Notes: a model not told the origin generated them from the sequence alone. Numbered from the stretch's first letter, positions 47,073 through 56,187 are shown. The stretch is 64,000 bases of DNA from Ferirhizobium litorale (GCA_030028905.1 JALDYZ010000008.1:1-64000), one strand, 5' to 3'. Program-made: numbers and translations.

Positions 47073-47833
47073 CCATTTTTGACAACCAGATCCACAGCCC
47101 GATCCTGACCGCGGATTGGCCGCCGGAAGACACCGTCTTCCGGGTCAGCAGCATCGACCTCAGGGTCCGGCCCGACGATCATCCGTTCCATCTCGCTCAG
47201 AAGGCCGCAGCGGAGGCCAACTGGATCTTGGAGAGGCAGGCCAAGCCGGCGCTCTTCGACGGGCCGATGGTGTTTCAGGACAGGCTGTCCATCCGCGACG
47301 GGGCAATCCGGGGCGAAGGCTGCATCGTGCCCTATTCGACCTTCCTCTGGTGGCGCAGGCAACCCGCGGCAACCGGTGGATTCCACGTCTTCGGGCTGCC
47401 GGTTCCGGTATCCTCCGACGGTGCCGTCATCGCCATCCGCATGGCCGAGCACACCGCCAATCCCGGCAAGGTCTATTGCCCGGCGGGTTCCTTCGACCCG
47501 AGCGACGTGGTCGACGGGCGCTGCGACGTCCTCGGCAACATGGTGCGGGAGGTGCGCGAGGAGACGGGCCTCGATCTCAACGCCGCTGTTGCGGACCAGC
47601 ACTACCACGCCGTGCACCACCATCGGAAAATGGCGATCTTGCGATGCTTCCGCTTCGCGCTGACCGCGAGGGAGATGCTGACGCGGATCGCAGCGCATAT
47701 GGAGGTTGACGAGGAAAAGGAGATCGCCGGGGCGGTGGCGATCTTCGACGCCGATCCCGCAGCCCATGCCTACAGCGCGGACATGCCGCCCATGCTCGAC
47801 TGGTTCTTCAACCAACGACAGCATGGCAACTGA
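47069..47833 (+). CDS. Nudix hydrolase
   Basis: A 254-aa Nudix-fold protein. The helix of the Nudix box reads GNMVREVREETGLDL with the metal-binding REVREE pattern; the first Glu of the consensus is replaced by Asp. A long N-terminal domain of about 120 residues precedes it. It overlaps the EEP-family gene by 4 bases, so a joint hydrolytic role on a nucleotide derivative is conceivable but unproven. Confidence 0.82.
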   Translation: MTIFDNQIHSPILTADWPPEDTVFRVSSIDLRVRPDDHPFHLAQKAAAEANWILERQAKPALFDGPMVFQDRLSIRDGAIRGEGCIVPYSTFLWWRRQPAATGGFHVFGLPVPVSSDGAVIAIRMAEHTANPGKVYCPAGSFDPSDVVDGRCDVLGNMVREVREETGLDLNAAVADQHYHAVHHHRKMAILRCFRFALTAREMLTRIAAHMEVDEEKEIAGAVAIFDADPAAHAYSADMPPMLDWFFNQRQHGN

Positions 47834-47905
47834 TTAAACGGGTTGCGCGATCGGTTGCGCTCGGGCAGTTTGTGGCGTCAGCCGCAAGCCCCGAGGAAAA
47901 CCCAT

Positions 47906-48823
47906 TTGCCCCGCCGTTATTGTGTCTACGACGTCTTCACCAATCGCGCCCTGGCAGGAAACCCGCTTGCCGTTGTCCTCGACGGGGAGGGCTTGAGCGA
48001 CCAGGCGATGCAGTCGATCGCCACGGAGATGAACCTCTCCGAGACGGTGTTCGTGCAGCCCCCGGTCAATCCCGGGCATACCGCCCGGATCCGCATCTTC
48101 ACGCCGGCGCGCGAACTGCCCTTCGCCGGTCACCCGACGGTCGGAACTGCCGTCGCGCTGGCCGAGACGACCAATGGCGACCGCGATGCCGGGGTCGATT
48201 TCGTCTCGGTGCTGGAGGAGAATGTCGGACCGGTGCGCTGCGCCGTGCGCCTGAAGCGCGGCGAGGCGGGATTTGCCGAGTTCGACCTGCCGCGCAAATC
48301 GGTCAGGACCGACCTGCCGCTCGACAGGCAGGGCATCGCCGATGCGCTCGGCCTCAAGGCGAGCGACATCGGCTTCGAGAACCACCTGCCGTCGGTCTGG
48401 AGCGCCGGCGTTCCCTTCCTGCTGGTGCCGATCCATGACCTGAGGGCGGCCGAGCGGCTCGAGTTCGACCCGCAATACTGGGAACGCACCGTGCCCTTCG
48501 TCGACGGGCATCTCGCCTCGGCCTACGTCTATTGCCGTGGCGGTGTCCACCACAGCGCCCGCTTCCATGCGCGCATGTTCTCGCCCGACATGGGCATCAG
48601 CGAGGACCCGGCGACGGGGGCGGCGGTTGCCGCGCTGTCCGGCGCCATCCATCACTTCGACGGGCTCCCCGACGGTCACCATGCGGTTCTGGTGGAGCAG
48701 GGCATGGAGATGGGGCGCCCGTCCTATATTCACCTGCACATGGACGTGGAGGAGGGGACGATCGCCACCGCGCGCATCGGCGGCGAGGCGGTGCGGCTCG
48801 CGTCCGGTGAACTGTATCTTTGA
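47906..48823 (+). CDS. PhzF-family isomerase/epimerase
   Basis: A 305-aa protein of the PhzF/diaminopimelate-epimerase-like fold. Family features: YCVYDVFTNRALAGNPLAVV, EMNLSETVFV with the catalytic Glu, ARELPFAGHPTVGTA and EDPATGAAVAAL. Start chosen as TTG 47906 with GAGGA upstream; the frame extends to 47843 without similarity. No phenazine genes are nearby, so this is one of the many PhzF relatives of unknown role. Confidence 0.9.
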   Translation: MPRRYCVYDVFTNRALAGNPLAVVLDGEGLSDQAMQSIATEMNLSETVFVQPPVNPGHTARIRIFTPARELPFAGHPTVGTAVALAETTNGDRDAGVDFVSVLEENVGPVRCAVRLKRGEAGFAEFDLPRKSVRTDLPLDRQGIADALGLKASDIGFENHLPSVWSAGVPFLLVPIHDLRAAERLEFDPQYWERTVPFVDGHLASAYVYCRGGVHHSARFHARMFSPDMGISEDPATGAAVAALSGAIHHFDGLPDGHHAVLVEQGMEMGRPSYIHLHMDVEEGTIATARIGGEAVRLASGELYL

Positions 48824-48890
48824 TTTTGCAGGGCTTTTCGATGGAGAGAATTTTTTCCAGCTTTTTTGAAGGTTTTTTGTCGGGTGGCGC

Positions 48891-48919
48891 TGGACAAGGT
48901 AGGCGATCCTGTTTATACG
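48891..48919 (+). promoter_or_regulatory. tRNA-Lys promoter candidate
   Basis: TGGACA (48891-48896), 17-base spacer, TATACG (48914-48919). The predicted start near 48926 lies about 24 bases ahead of the mature tRNA 5' end. Confidence 0.5.
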
Positions 48920-48949
48920 CCCACTCACGCCACCGACGCGGTGGCCGGC

Positions 48950-49025
<76 letters not shown>

Positions 49026-49190
49026 TTTTTCTTTCCCAGACAATGCCATAGATTTCCAAAAGGCCTTGAGATACAAGGCTTTCGTGGATCCGTTGTTTTC
49101 AACCATTCCCATTCTTTGCCGCGCAAGCCCACTAAAAAGGGGGTGGCGAAAGGGGTATGGCCGAAGGCTTTGGGGGTATTTGGGGGAAAG

Positions 49191-50429
49191 ATGCTCACCG
49201 ATACGCAAATAAAAAAAGCCAAACCAGCCGAGAAGCCCTTCAAGCTATCCGATGCTGGCGGACTGCATTTGTATGTCACCCCGGCCGGCGGAAAGCTATG
49301 GCGGCTCAAGTATCGATTCGGCGGGAAAGAGAAACTTCTTTCCATCGGACCGTATCCGGCGGTGAGTTTGCTGGACGCCAGAACTGCGCGTGACGACGCC
49401 AAGTCAGTTCTGCGCCAAGGGAAGGATCCCGGCGTAGCGAAGAAGCTTCAGCGACTTGTCGTAACAAAAGCCTCTGCCGACACTTTCGAAATCGTAGCTC
49501 GGGAGTGGTTCGAACTGAACAAGGTGAAATGGGTTGACCATCATGCCGGTGACGTCATCCGTAGCCTTGAGGTCGACGTTTTCCCGCACGTTGGGCATAT
49601 TCCTATTCGGGAGATCAAGGCGCCCGAGGTTCTTGCGGTCCTTCGCCTCATCGAGAAGCGTCCAGCAGTTGATACAGCGCGTCGCGTCCGCCAGCGCATG
49701 AGCGCCGTCTTCGTCTATGCGATTTCGTCAGGGCGCGCGGACAGCGATCCCGCAGCGGTCGTGCTTGGCGCCATGGCTCCTGTGAAGAAGGGGCGGCAGC
49801 CGGCGGTGATCGACCTTGCCGAAGCCCGCGAGATCGTCAGGCGCGTTGAGGAGGAGGTCGCGCATCCTGCGACGAAACTGGCGCACCGACTCCTCGCGCT
49901 GACCGCATTGCGCCCCGGCGCTATCGTTTCAACTCCTTGGGTCGAGCTGAATGCGATCGAAGACGGCATCTGGATTGTTCCCTCGACCCGCATGAAGCTC
50001 AGGAAGGCCCAGAAGGAGGACGGCGATCGGGATCATCTCGTGCCGATGTCCCGCCAGGCAATGGAAGTTGTTGAGGCGTTGCGCTCGCTGACGGGCCGAG
50101 GACCGCTGGCCTTTCCGAATACGCGACACGCCCACCTGCCGATGAGCGAAAACGCGATAGGCTATCTCCTAAACCGCGCCGGATATCACCACCGGCACGT
50201 CCCGCACGGGTGGCGTTCGACCTTCTCGTCAGTGATGAATGAGCGTTTCCGCGGTGATGGAGATGTCATCGAACTGATGCTGGCTCACGTAAACAGGGAT
50301 CGCGTGGCCGGAGCCTACAATCGCGCACTCCACCTAGAGCGACGCCGCGAACTAGCTCAGCTCTGGGCGGATATTATCCTCGAGGGTAGGCCGCTGGCAG
50401 TCGACTTGCTAAAGGGGCCGCGCAAGTAG
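49191..50429 (+). CDS. int: tyrosine recombinase, P4-type integrase
   Basis: A 412-aa integrase. The N-terminal DUF4102-like arm-binding domain reads LTDTQIKKAKPAEKPFKLSDAGGLHLYV (in part), then a SAM-like core-binding domain, then the catalytic domain: first Arg in TALRPGAIVSTPW, His-x-x-Arg in HGWRSTF, and Tyr in AGAYNRA. GGGGGAAAG precedes the ATG at 49191; a frame runs upstream to 49116. Its stop abuts the convergent repressor stop. Confidence 0.94.
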   Translation: MLTDTQIKKAKPAEKPFKLSDAGGLHLYVTPAGGKLWRLKYRFGGKEKLLSIGPYPAVSLLDARTARDDAKSVLRQGKDPGVAKKLQRLVVTKASADTFEIVAREWFELNKVKWVDHHAGDVIRSLEVDVFPHVGHIPIREIKAPEVLAVLRLIEKRPAVDTARRVRQRMSAVFVYAISSGRADSDPAAVVLGAMAPVKKGRQPAVIDLAEAREIVRRVEEEVAHPATKLAHRLLALTALRPGAIVSTPWVELNAIEDGIWIVPSTRMKLRKAQKEDGDRDHLVPMSRQAMEVVEALRSLTGRGPLAFPNTRHAHLPMSENAIGYLLNRAGYHHRHVPHGWRSTFSSVMNERFRGDGDVIELMLAHVNRDRVAGAYNRALHLERRRELAQLWADIILEGRPLAVDLLKGPRK

Positions 50430-50927
50430 TCAGACAGTTTCCCGCAGTACAACGACATGCACTTCGTCATCTCCCTCCACGGCAGTTGGCCAGGTTGCCA
50501 TGCGGCCTTCATCGCCATTCCGAATGACGACCTCATTGCCGTCGACGGGGCGCAGCTTCGGATTTACCCAGACGTGGCGACCTCCGACCCTGACTGCATA
50601 GCAACCGCGAATGTTGGGTTTGGCAAAGCCGATCGGCTCGTCGAAGACAAGCTGACCGCCGGCTTCTCGAGCTAGAATTGCGACGCCCACATCAGGCAGC
50701 TTCGTGTTGCCAGTGCTCGTCAACGCCTCTTCCGCGAGTTCGGCCACTTGTTCCTCATTGAGCTTCAGGAACCGGGCAATCGCGGCGAACATCTTCGGCC
50801 GGGGGACTGAGCCTTTTTTCCACGTGTTGAAAGTCTGCTGACCCCAACCGAACTCGGACGCGATTTCGCGCTCGGTTCTCCCGCTTCGGTTTTGCTCATT
50901 CGTCAGCATTTGGGAAAGCCTGGACAA
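50430..50927 (-). CDS. CI-like repressor lacking self-cleavage residues
   Basis: A 165-aa protein: N-terminal HTH (TEREIASEFGWGQQTFNTWKKGS) and a C-terminal beta domain resembling the S24/LexA fold (GCYAVRVGGRHVWVNPKLRPVDGNEVVI). Where active members have Gly-Asp-Ser-Met it has GGRHVW, and no Ala-Gly cleavage site is evident, so RecA-driven autocleavage is unlikely. Start TTG 50927 with AAGGAG upstream (ATG 50909 possible). Divergent from the AlpA gene across two ACAAATTTGT sites. Confidence 0.82.
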   Translation of the reverse strand: MSRLSQMLTNEQNRSGRTEREIASEFGWGQQTFNTWKKGSVPRPKMFAAIARFLKLNEEQVAELAEEALTSTGNTKLPDVGVAILAREAGGQLVFDEPIGFAKPNIRGCYAVRVGGRHVWVNPKLRPVDGNEVVIRNGDEGRMATWPTAVEGDDEVHVVVLRETV

Positions 50928-50952
50928 AAACGATACTCCTTGGGAGTTCAGC

Positions 50953-51003
50953 TTGACAAATTTGTAAAACGGTACTATCTGAATATTACGATTACAAATT
51001 TGT
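50953..51003 (+). promoter_or_regulatory. rightward promoter with two ACAAATTTGT operators
   Basis: TTGACA (50953-50958), 17-base spacer and TATCTG (50976-50981) form a near-consensus promoter towards the AlpA and replication genes. The 10-bp palindrome ACAAATTTGT occurs at 50956-50965, over the -35 box, and at 50994-51003, just after the predicted start; the copies are 38 bp apart. They are the obvious binding sites for the divergent repressor. Confidence 0.7.
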
Positions 51004-51043
51004 TGTCGTCAATCAATTCGTGAGAGCAACAGAAGGAGGGCAG

Positions 51044-51277
51044 ATGACAGCCATTGAATCAGACCTGGGAGGATGCGTGGTGGCCAATGACAATCTCCCG
51101 GATAGACTGCTGCGGTTACGAGAGGTGAGGGCGATGACCTCGCTTGGCACAAGCACGATATATCGAAGAATGGCGGCCGGCACGTTCCCAAGACCACGAG
51201 TCTTATCCGAGGCGTGTGTACGATGGACGGAAACTTCCATTTCAGCCTGGATGTACTCGCTGCCGGTAGCGGCCTAA
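51044..51277 (+). CDS. AlpA-family regulator/excisionase
   Basis: A 77-aa AlpA-type MerR-like DNA-binding protein: LLRLREVRAMTSLGTSTIYRRMAAGTFPRPRVL (partly quoted) and RWTETSISAWM match the family closely. AAGGAGGG sits just before the ATG at 51044. In P4-like elements and Gram-negative PICIs AlpA activates the element or its excision genes. It is the first gene of the rightward transcript. Confidence 0.85.
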   Translation: MTAIESDLGGCVVANDNLPDRLLRLREVRAMTSLGTSTIYRRMAAGTFPRPRVLSEACVRWTETSISAWMYSLPVAA

Positions 51278-51409
51278 AAACACACCGCTGGTTACCGAAT
51301 ATGTCCGACTAGGTGGACGAATTCACTCGGACGGCCAAATAATTTCATCACACCAACCACCACCACATCACCAACAGCCGACCGGCCTCGTGCCGGCGAA
51401 GGAGGACCT

Positions 51410-51979
51410 ATGACTTCAGTAAAGCGCATTCGTGGCTACGCCCTGGCGGTCGATCGTGACCGCGACACCGCCTATTTTCTCGATGGCTCGCCAGTTCTCT
51501 TGCCGGAAGGTGTTATTGCCAACGACAATGAGTTGTGGCGTTTCCAGTTTGTTGAGAATCCGGGACACCGACTCGACACATCGCGCTGCAGGCGTGTCGT
51601 TGGGGACGTCTTTTGCGCCGACTACCGCACATCCCTCTTCGTTCGGGAGGCGATTCAGGAGAAGCTGGAGCGGGAAGCAGAGGAAGTTGCTGCGGGCGCG
51701 TTCCGGATCTTCGGAGCCGACATATCCAGGGTTGACGGAGATGACGTGTTGAAGCTCGCGGCGACGCGGATTCGCGACAGTCAAACGCTAACCTTTGACA
51801 TCGTTCTGCAGAGCAAGAACAAGGGCCGCCAATACGACGGGCAGTTAGCCTTTTCGCGCCTTTGCAAGGCGCTCCGGATATCGGAGATCGACGATTGTGA
51901 TCTCCTTGTTGGTCGCATCGCTAGCCTCAAAAAACTGCCGACCGGATCCATCGATTTTCGCGCAGCGAAGGCGGCTTGA
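51410..51979 (+). CDS. hypothetical phage-type protein, 189 aa
   Basis: Not recognised. It begins MTSVKRIRGYALAVDRDRDT and has a middle helical segment EAIQEKLEREAEEVAAGAF and a C terminus FSRLCKALRISEIDDCDLL. GAAGGAGGACCT precedes the ATG and the next gene starts 4 bases after its stop, so translation is certain by context. Position before the primase suggests early DNA metabolism; single-stranded DNA binding or recombination is a guess only. Confidence 0.7.
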   Translation: MTSVKRIRGYALAVDRDRDTAYFLDGSPVLLPEGVIANDNELWRFQFVENPGHRLDTSRCRRVVGDVFCADYRTSLFVREAIQEKLEREAEEVAAGAFRIFGADISRVDGDDVLKLAATRIRDSQTLTFDIVLQSKNKGRQYDGQLAFSRLCKALRISEIDDCDLLVGRIASLKKLPTGSIDFRAAKAA

Positions 51980-51982
51980 TAG

Positions 51983-52267
51983 ATGAGCCCCACCATTCAA
52001 CGAATTGAGGCGGTCGACAGACCGCCTTCGTCACCCGGCGCGGGGCGGACGATCGCGCGTTTCAGCGTCGAGATCGAAGGTATTCGCGTCCACGGGCTGA
52101 TGCTGCGCGAGTATCCGGACGGAACGCGACGAACAGTGTCTGGCAACATCGGCGGTCACCATGCGGTGACTTTTCGTCCAGAGATAGGCGAGAAGATCAC
52201 CGCGGCCGCATCGAAAGCACTTGCAACCGGAGGCCAGCTTGCCGAAACCCGCCGCACAACAATCTGA
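51983..52267 (+). CDS. hypothetical early protein, 94 aa
   Basis: Begins MSPTIQRIEAVDRPPSSPG; the core FSVEIEGIRVHGLMLREYPDG followed by TRRTVSG and an alternating HHAVTFRPEIGEKI resembles a small beta-rich nucleic-acid-binding fold of the SpoVG kind, by general pattern only. It overlaps the primase gene by 29 bases, so the two are probably coupled. Confidence 0.65.
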   Translation: MSPTIQRIEAVDRPPSSPGAGRTIARFSVEIEGIRVHGLMLREYPDGTRRTVSGNIGGHHAVTFRPEIGEKITAAASKALATGGQLAETRRTTI

Positions 52268-54410
52268 TGAGACGGCGCCGTCGCCGCTTGACATCGCTCT
52301 CGAGTATAATCGCCAGAACTGGCCCGTATTTCCCTGCCGCCATGCGGCGGAAGATGTCATAGACCACGAGACAGGAGAGATAGAAACCCGCGGCGCAAAA
52401 ACGCCTTTGGTGTCCCGTGGGCTCAATGGCGCGACGCTGAATGGTCCCCTGATCGAGCGCACGTGGGCGCGCTACCCCGACGCTATGATCGGCGTACCTA
52501 CCGGGGAGAAAATTAACGCATGGGTTTTGGATATCGACGTCCCTCCCGGGCACGCGGACGGCCGAATCTGGTTGGCCGAAATGGAGGAAAGGCACGGCAA
52601 GCTGCCTGAAACTCGCACAGCGACCACTGCATCGGGTGGCAAACATTACTACTGGAAATACTCCAGTGAGGTGAAGAACCGCGCATCGATCGGTCCAGGC
52701 GCAGATTTGCGAGGCGAGGGCGGATACGTGATTGCACCCGGTAGCAAGATGGCGGACGGCCGTCGCTACTCGTGGGACAACGATGCGCCGATTGTCGACG
52801 CTCCAGATTGGTTGATGCGGTTGGTGTCGCCGCGGCAGGCTGCGCCGACATCAACTACTCCGTACTCATACACGGATCATTCAGGTTCCGGTGACCGCTA
52901 CACGGAGGCATCCGTTGCCGATGAGTTGGAGACACTAGCCAGCCATCCTATAGGTGGGCGCGGTGCTCTGGTGAATGCCACGGCCTACCGCCTCGGGAGG
53001 TTTGTCGGCGCCAACCTACTTGACCGATCCAAGGCGGAGGCTGGCCTCTTCGCGGCCGCACAAGCGAATGGCGTAGTTGCCAAGGACGGCGAGCGGGAAA
53101 TTCTTGCCAAGATCCGCAGAGGTTTGGACGCCGGCATGAGCCACCCCAAACACATCCCTGAGCGCAGTTACGGAGACGGCACACCCATGCGTGACCATTC
53201 GGGCTGGATCGAGCGAATGAAGCGAAAGGACGCCACCAAGTCGCGAGAGCCTACAATCGAGGCCGCGAACGACAACGCTCCATGTGCCCAATCTACAAAG
53301 GCGACTGCGAACGAAGCAGCAGATGAACCGCCGTCATTGCCTGTAGTCAATCCGATCGATTGGGACGGGCTGCCCGTGCCCCAACGTGAGTGGTTTATTG
53401 AGGGACTTGTTCCTCATCGGCAGGTGACGATCTTGGCTGGCGATGGCGGCGTCGGGAAATCTCTGCTGGCTTTGCAGTTCGGCGCTGCTTCAGCGCTTGG
53501 TGTGGAGACGGCAGGATATAGTCCGACTCAGGGAAGGGTTCTGTATCTGGGCGCCGAAGATGAAGAGGCGGAATTCCATCGGCGCCTTGCTGATATCGTC
53601 CGCGGTCATGGACGCCAGCTATCCGATCTTGGGGATTTCCGGCTTATACCAATGGCTGACGCTGACGCGCTGCTCGCTGTGCCCGACAAGGCAGGCGTAA
53701 TGCAACCGACCAATGTGTGGAACCAGCTCTGCGATCTGGCGTGGAGATTTCGACCAGGCTTGATCGTCCTCGATACAGTTGCTGATCTTTTTGGTGGCGA
53801 TGAAATCAAGCGCGGGCAAGCCCGGCAGTTCATCGGGATGTTGAGACGGCTTGCAATCGAGATCGATTGCTCGATCATCTTGCTTGCTCACCCGTCGCAG
53901 GAGGGCATTCGATCTGGCTCAGGTTCCTCCGGCAGTACTGGGTGGAAGAACAGTTCGCGATCACAGCTCTATTTCAGTCGACCAGATGACAAGGAAGCTG
54001 ACCCCGACATTCGTCTCTTGAGCACGAAAAAGATCAACTACGGCAAGGTCGGAAATGAGACGAAGTTGCGTTGGGAGCATGGGTGCTTCGTTGCGGAGAC
54101 GTCCGGAGGATCATCTCCCGCAATTGGGCTGATCAATCGCAAGGTGGAAAAAGCCTTTATCGATCTTCTCCGGATCTTTGCAAGGACCGGACAGAACGTA
54201 GGCGCCTCTGCTGGAACGAACTACGCGCCCGCGAAGATGGCAAGGCACCCTGCCGCAGAAGGGCATTCCAAGAAAGCACTCGAGGGCGCTATGCAGCGAC
54301 TTCTCGAGGACGGAACGATCAAGCTGGTTTGGGAGGGACCACAGTCGAAGCCGAGACAGAGATTGATGGTTAGCGCTGATGACTACGGCCGTAAGGAAGG
54401 CGACGAATGA
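52239..54410 (+). CDS. bifunctional DNA primase/polymerase with RepA-like helicase domain
   Basis: A 723-aa replication protein. The N-terminal AEP prim-pol domain (residues about 15-195) has VLDIDVPPG with the metal Asp pair near 98-100 and TTASGGKHYYWKYS. The C-terminal RecA/AAA_25 domain has Walker A AGDGGVGKSLLAL (401-408) and Walker B LIVLDTVADLF. Start is TTG 52239 with GGAGG five bases upstream. It is directly followed by an iteron array, the arrangement of primase-replicase and origin in PICIs and related phages. Confidence 0.9.
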   Translation: MPKPAAQQSDETAPSPLDIALEYNRQNWPVFPCRHAAEDVIDHETGEIETRGAKTPLVSRGLNGATLNGPLIERTWARYPDAMIGVPTGEKINAWVLDIDVPPGHADGRIWLAEMEERHGKLPETRTATTASGGKHYYWKYSSEVKNRASIGPGADLRGEGGYVIAPGSKMADGRRYSWDNDAPIVDAPDWLMRLVSPRQAAPTSTTPYSYTDHSGSGDRYTEASVADELETLASHPIGGRGALVNATAYRLGRFVGANLLDRSKAEAGLFAAAQANGVVAKDGEREILAKIRRGLDAGMSHPKHIPERSYGDGTPMRDHSGWIERMKRKDATKSREPTIEAANDNAPCAQSTKATANEAADEPPSLPVVNPIDWDGLPVPQREWFIEGLVPHRQVTILAGDGGVGKSLLALQFGAASALGVETAGYSPTQGRVLYLGAEDEEAEFHRRLADIVRGHGRQLSDLGDFRLIPMADADALLAVPDKAGVMQPTNVWNQLCDLAWRFRPGLIVLDTVADLFGGDEIKRGQARQFIGMLRRLAIEIDCSIILLAHPSQEGIRSGSGSSGSTGWKNSSRSQLYFSRPDDKEADPDIRLLSTKKINYGKVGNETKLRWEHGCFVAETSGGSSPAIGLINRKVEKAFIDLLRIFARTGQNVGASAGTNYAPAKMARHPAAEGHSKKALEGAMQRLLEDGTIKLVWEGPQSKPRQRLMVSADDYGRKEGDE

Positions 54411-54568
54411 AACTTCCACCGCACGTTCCACCGCGCTTCCACCACCCTTCCACCGCCTTCCACCGCACGTTCCACCTCTCCCCCTATAACCCCCTGCGAG
54501 GTGGAAGCACCTCGCGGTGGTGGAAGCCACCGCGGTGCTCCCACACTCTGAAAGGAGAAAGCTCATGA
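54407..54568 (+). CDS. 53-aa ORF overlapping the iteron array, coupled at both ends
   Basis: Starts with ATGA on the primase stop and ends with the ATGA of the next gene, a 4-base overlap at each end. The peptide opens MKLPPHVPPRFHHPSTAFHR and is rich in His, Pro and Arg. The composition is dictated by the DNA repeat TTCCACC read in different frames, so the peptide itself may be a by-product that keeps ribosomes moving to the next gene. AAGGAGAAAG also precedes that next ATG. Confidence 0.45.
   Translation: MKLPPHVPPRFHHPSTAFHRTFHLSPYNPLRGGSTSRWWKPPRCSHTLKGESS
54414..54525. repeat. iteron-like array, TTCCACC x6 plus inverted copies (putative origin)
   Basis: TTCCACC occurs at 54414, 54426, 54437, 54448, 54458 and 54470 (steps 12, 11, 11, 10, 12, about one helical turn). 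After a short TATAA-containing spacer, the inverse GGTGGAA occurs at 54500 and 54519, inside two small hairpins (54497-54514 and 54514-54533). Because the steps are not multiples of three, the repeat is conserved as DNA, not as protein. Direct position after the primase/helicase suggests the replication origin. Confidence 0.75.
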
Positions 54569-54966
54569 GCAGACGACTGCGATCTGCGGAGGAATCAGCG
54601 CGGCGCGAGATCGCGGCGGCAAGGTCTGCGGCATATACGCTTGCGGCCGACAGCACTGCGCCTCGCGACCATCATAGGCGAGTCGAGCACTATCGCCGTC
54701 ATCTTGTCGACGCGCACATCGTGATCGATTCCCTCCGGCAGCGCATTACCGAACTTGAGGCCGAAGTCGAGAAGGTCAAGCGGGACTGCGCGTACAGCCT
54801 TAGCCTGTGCGTGACCCGCACAGCCGCAGAGGAGGCCTATTTGGGCGCCTTCCGCCTCGCTCGAGGGAAGGCGGCGATCCTGGCCGAGGGGAGCGATGGC
54901 ATCCCCAACCCCCTATCGGACGCGATCGACAATTTGCCCGACCCCAAGCCAAGGTTTACGAAATAG
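54565..54966 (+). CDS. coiled-coil hypothetical protein, 133 aa
   Basis: Begins MSRRLRSAEESARREIAAARSA; residues about 45-75 form a leucine-spaced coiled coil (VIDSLRQRITELEAEVEKV). No family recognised. The ATG at 54565 has GGAGAAA upstream; a frame extends to 54517 inside the repeat array. It lies between the putative origin and an unknown 385-aa gene. Confidence 0.7.
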   Translation: MSRRLRSAEESARREIAAARSAAYTLAADSTAPRDHHRRVEHYRRHLVDAHIVIDSLRQRITELEAEVEKVKRDCAYSLSLCVTRTAAEEAYLGAFRLARGKAAILAEGSDGIPNPLSDAIDNLPDPKPRFTK

Positions 54967-54976
54967 GAGGACGCAC

Positions 54977-56134
54977 TTGACCAATCCCAGCACCCGCGAC
55001 TTATCGCAGCTCTCGGCGCTCCTGGCGGCGCGCACCAGCCCAACGATGCCACCAACACCAGCAAAGCCCACTAAAGCGATCACCCCGGCCAACGACAACA
55101 AACCTGCGCGTGAACTGCTGGCGTGGCCGGCATTCGAACGGCTGGCACGACGTGGTGATCCCCGTCGCCTTTATGCCCTCAGGCATTGGAGGAGCATGGT
55201 TTTCCCCGGATCCGAATTTGATCCGCGCGAGGACGATGATATGGCTCCGGAGACGACGCTCGAGACTCGCCCCTCCGAAGCCGAACTCCTTGGCGCTGTC
55301 GGCTGGACGGTTACTGGTCGCGAACGTTGGCCGTGGACGAATGAAGTGGTCAATACCTACCAGCCGCAGGATTGCACCGCGACCCACCAACGGAACCGGA
55401 ACGGCGGGATTGACACTCAACTCGGCGATCTCCTTATTCGCGACGGCGCCCTTGTCGAATGGGGTCGCACATCAAGGGGAAAGCCGTTGCGCCCTGTGGA
55501 GCGACCACGCGGTGTCAAGGGTGGAAGCTCGTCCAAAAGGTCGGACAGCGCGATCTGGGCATATGTCCGCCTACCCGGTGCGGTCGCATCTCCGTTGACG
55601 GCAACGCCTTACGCGAAACCAATGTCGGGCGAGCCTGCTATCGGCGACTTCTACTCACCTCTCCCGCGGGAAGCGCCAAACGCGAAGGACAAGCATGGTC
55701 GCTCTGGCGTCGAGCAGGCGCGCGAGATCCTCCGGGCCCACGGCGTCGACGGTTCGGTTCCCTTTGGCCGCCTTCCAATACCCGCAACGCTTTGCCCCGA
55801 CGGTCTTGTCTCTGGTCAGCAATGGGGCGGCGTCAAGCAGCCGAATCCAACCGCATCTGAGCCAGCCGGCAGGGAGCCGGAATTCGTTCGCCAGGTCGAG
55901 GTGTTGAACTACGTCGACTACCTGCGCCGTCGCCTCGGCCAGCACGCTTCAGTGCTCGACATGGCAATCACCGACGCCACCGCAAAGGAGATTGGCGTGG
56001 CATTGGGGCATGCGCCTGCATATTCCGAGAAGGTTGGACCCGCATTGATAGATGCCGCGATCGACGCACTTATTGATCTCGACGAGACGGCTCGCGGGAA
56101 TTTTGCACCATCCGAAGAGAAAGTTGCCGCATAG
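54977..56134 (+). CDS. hypothetical phage-type protein, 385 aa
   Basis: Starts at TTG 54977 six bases after AGGAGG. The N terminus is Pro/Thr-rich; the middle contains WPAFERLARRGDPRRLYALRHW and VGWTVTGRERWPWTNEV, with helical C-terminal regions. No family recognised. It ends the early transcript: a strong terminator follows 54 bases later. Confidence 0.7.
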   Translation: MTNPSTRDLSQLSALLAARTSPTMPPTPAKPTKAITPANDNKPARELLAWPAFERLARRGDPRRLYALRHWRSMVFPGSEFDPREDDDMAPETTLETRPSEAELLGAVGWTVTGRERWPWTNEVVNTYQPQDCTATHQRNRNGGIDTQLGDLLIRDGALVEWGRTSRGKPLRPVERPRGVKGGSSSKRSDSAIWAYVRLPGAVASPLTATPYAKPMSGEPAIGDFYSPLPREAPNAKDKHGRSGVEQAREILRAHGVDGSVPFGRLPIPATLCPDGLVSGQQWGGVKQPNPTASEPAGREPEFVRQVEVLNYVDYLRRRLGQHASVLDMAITDATAKEIGVALGHAPAYSEKVGPALIDAAIDALIDLDETARGNFAPSEEKVAA

Positions 56135-56187
56135 TGTCCGGTAGAGTGCGTCGTTAATTCGTATTTTTATGAAGGGGTGAAATCCCC

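Noticed and set aside
54414-54525. CRISPR array
   Set aside because: The repeats are 7 bases with 3-5-base spacing, far shorter than CRISPR repeats and spacers, and no cas gene is present; an iteron array fits better.
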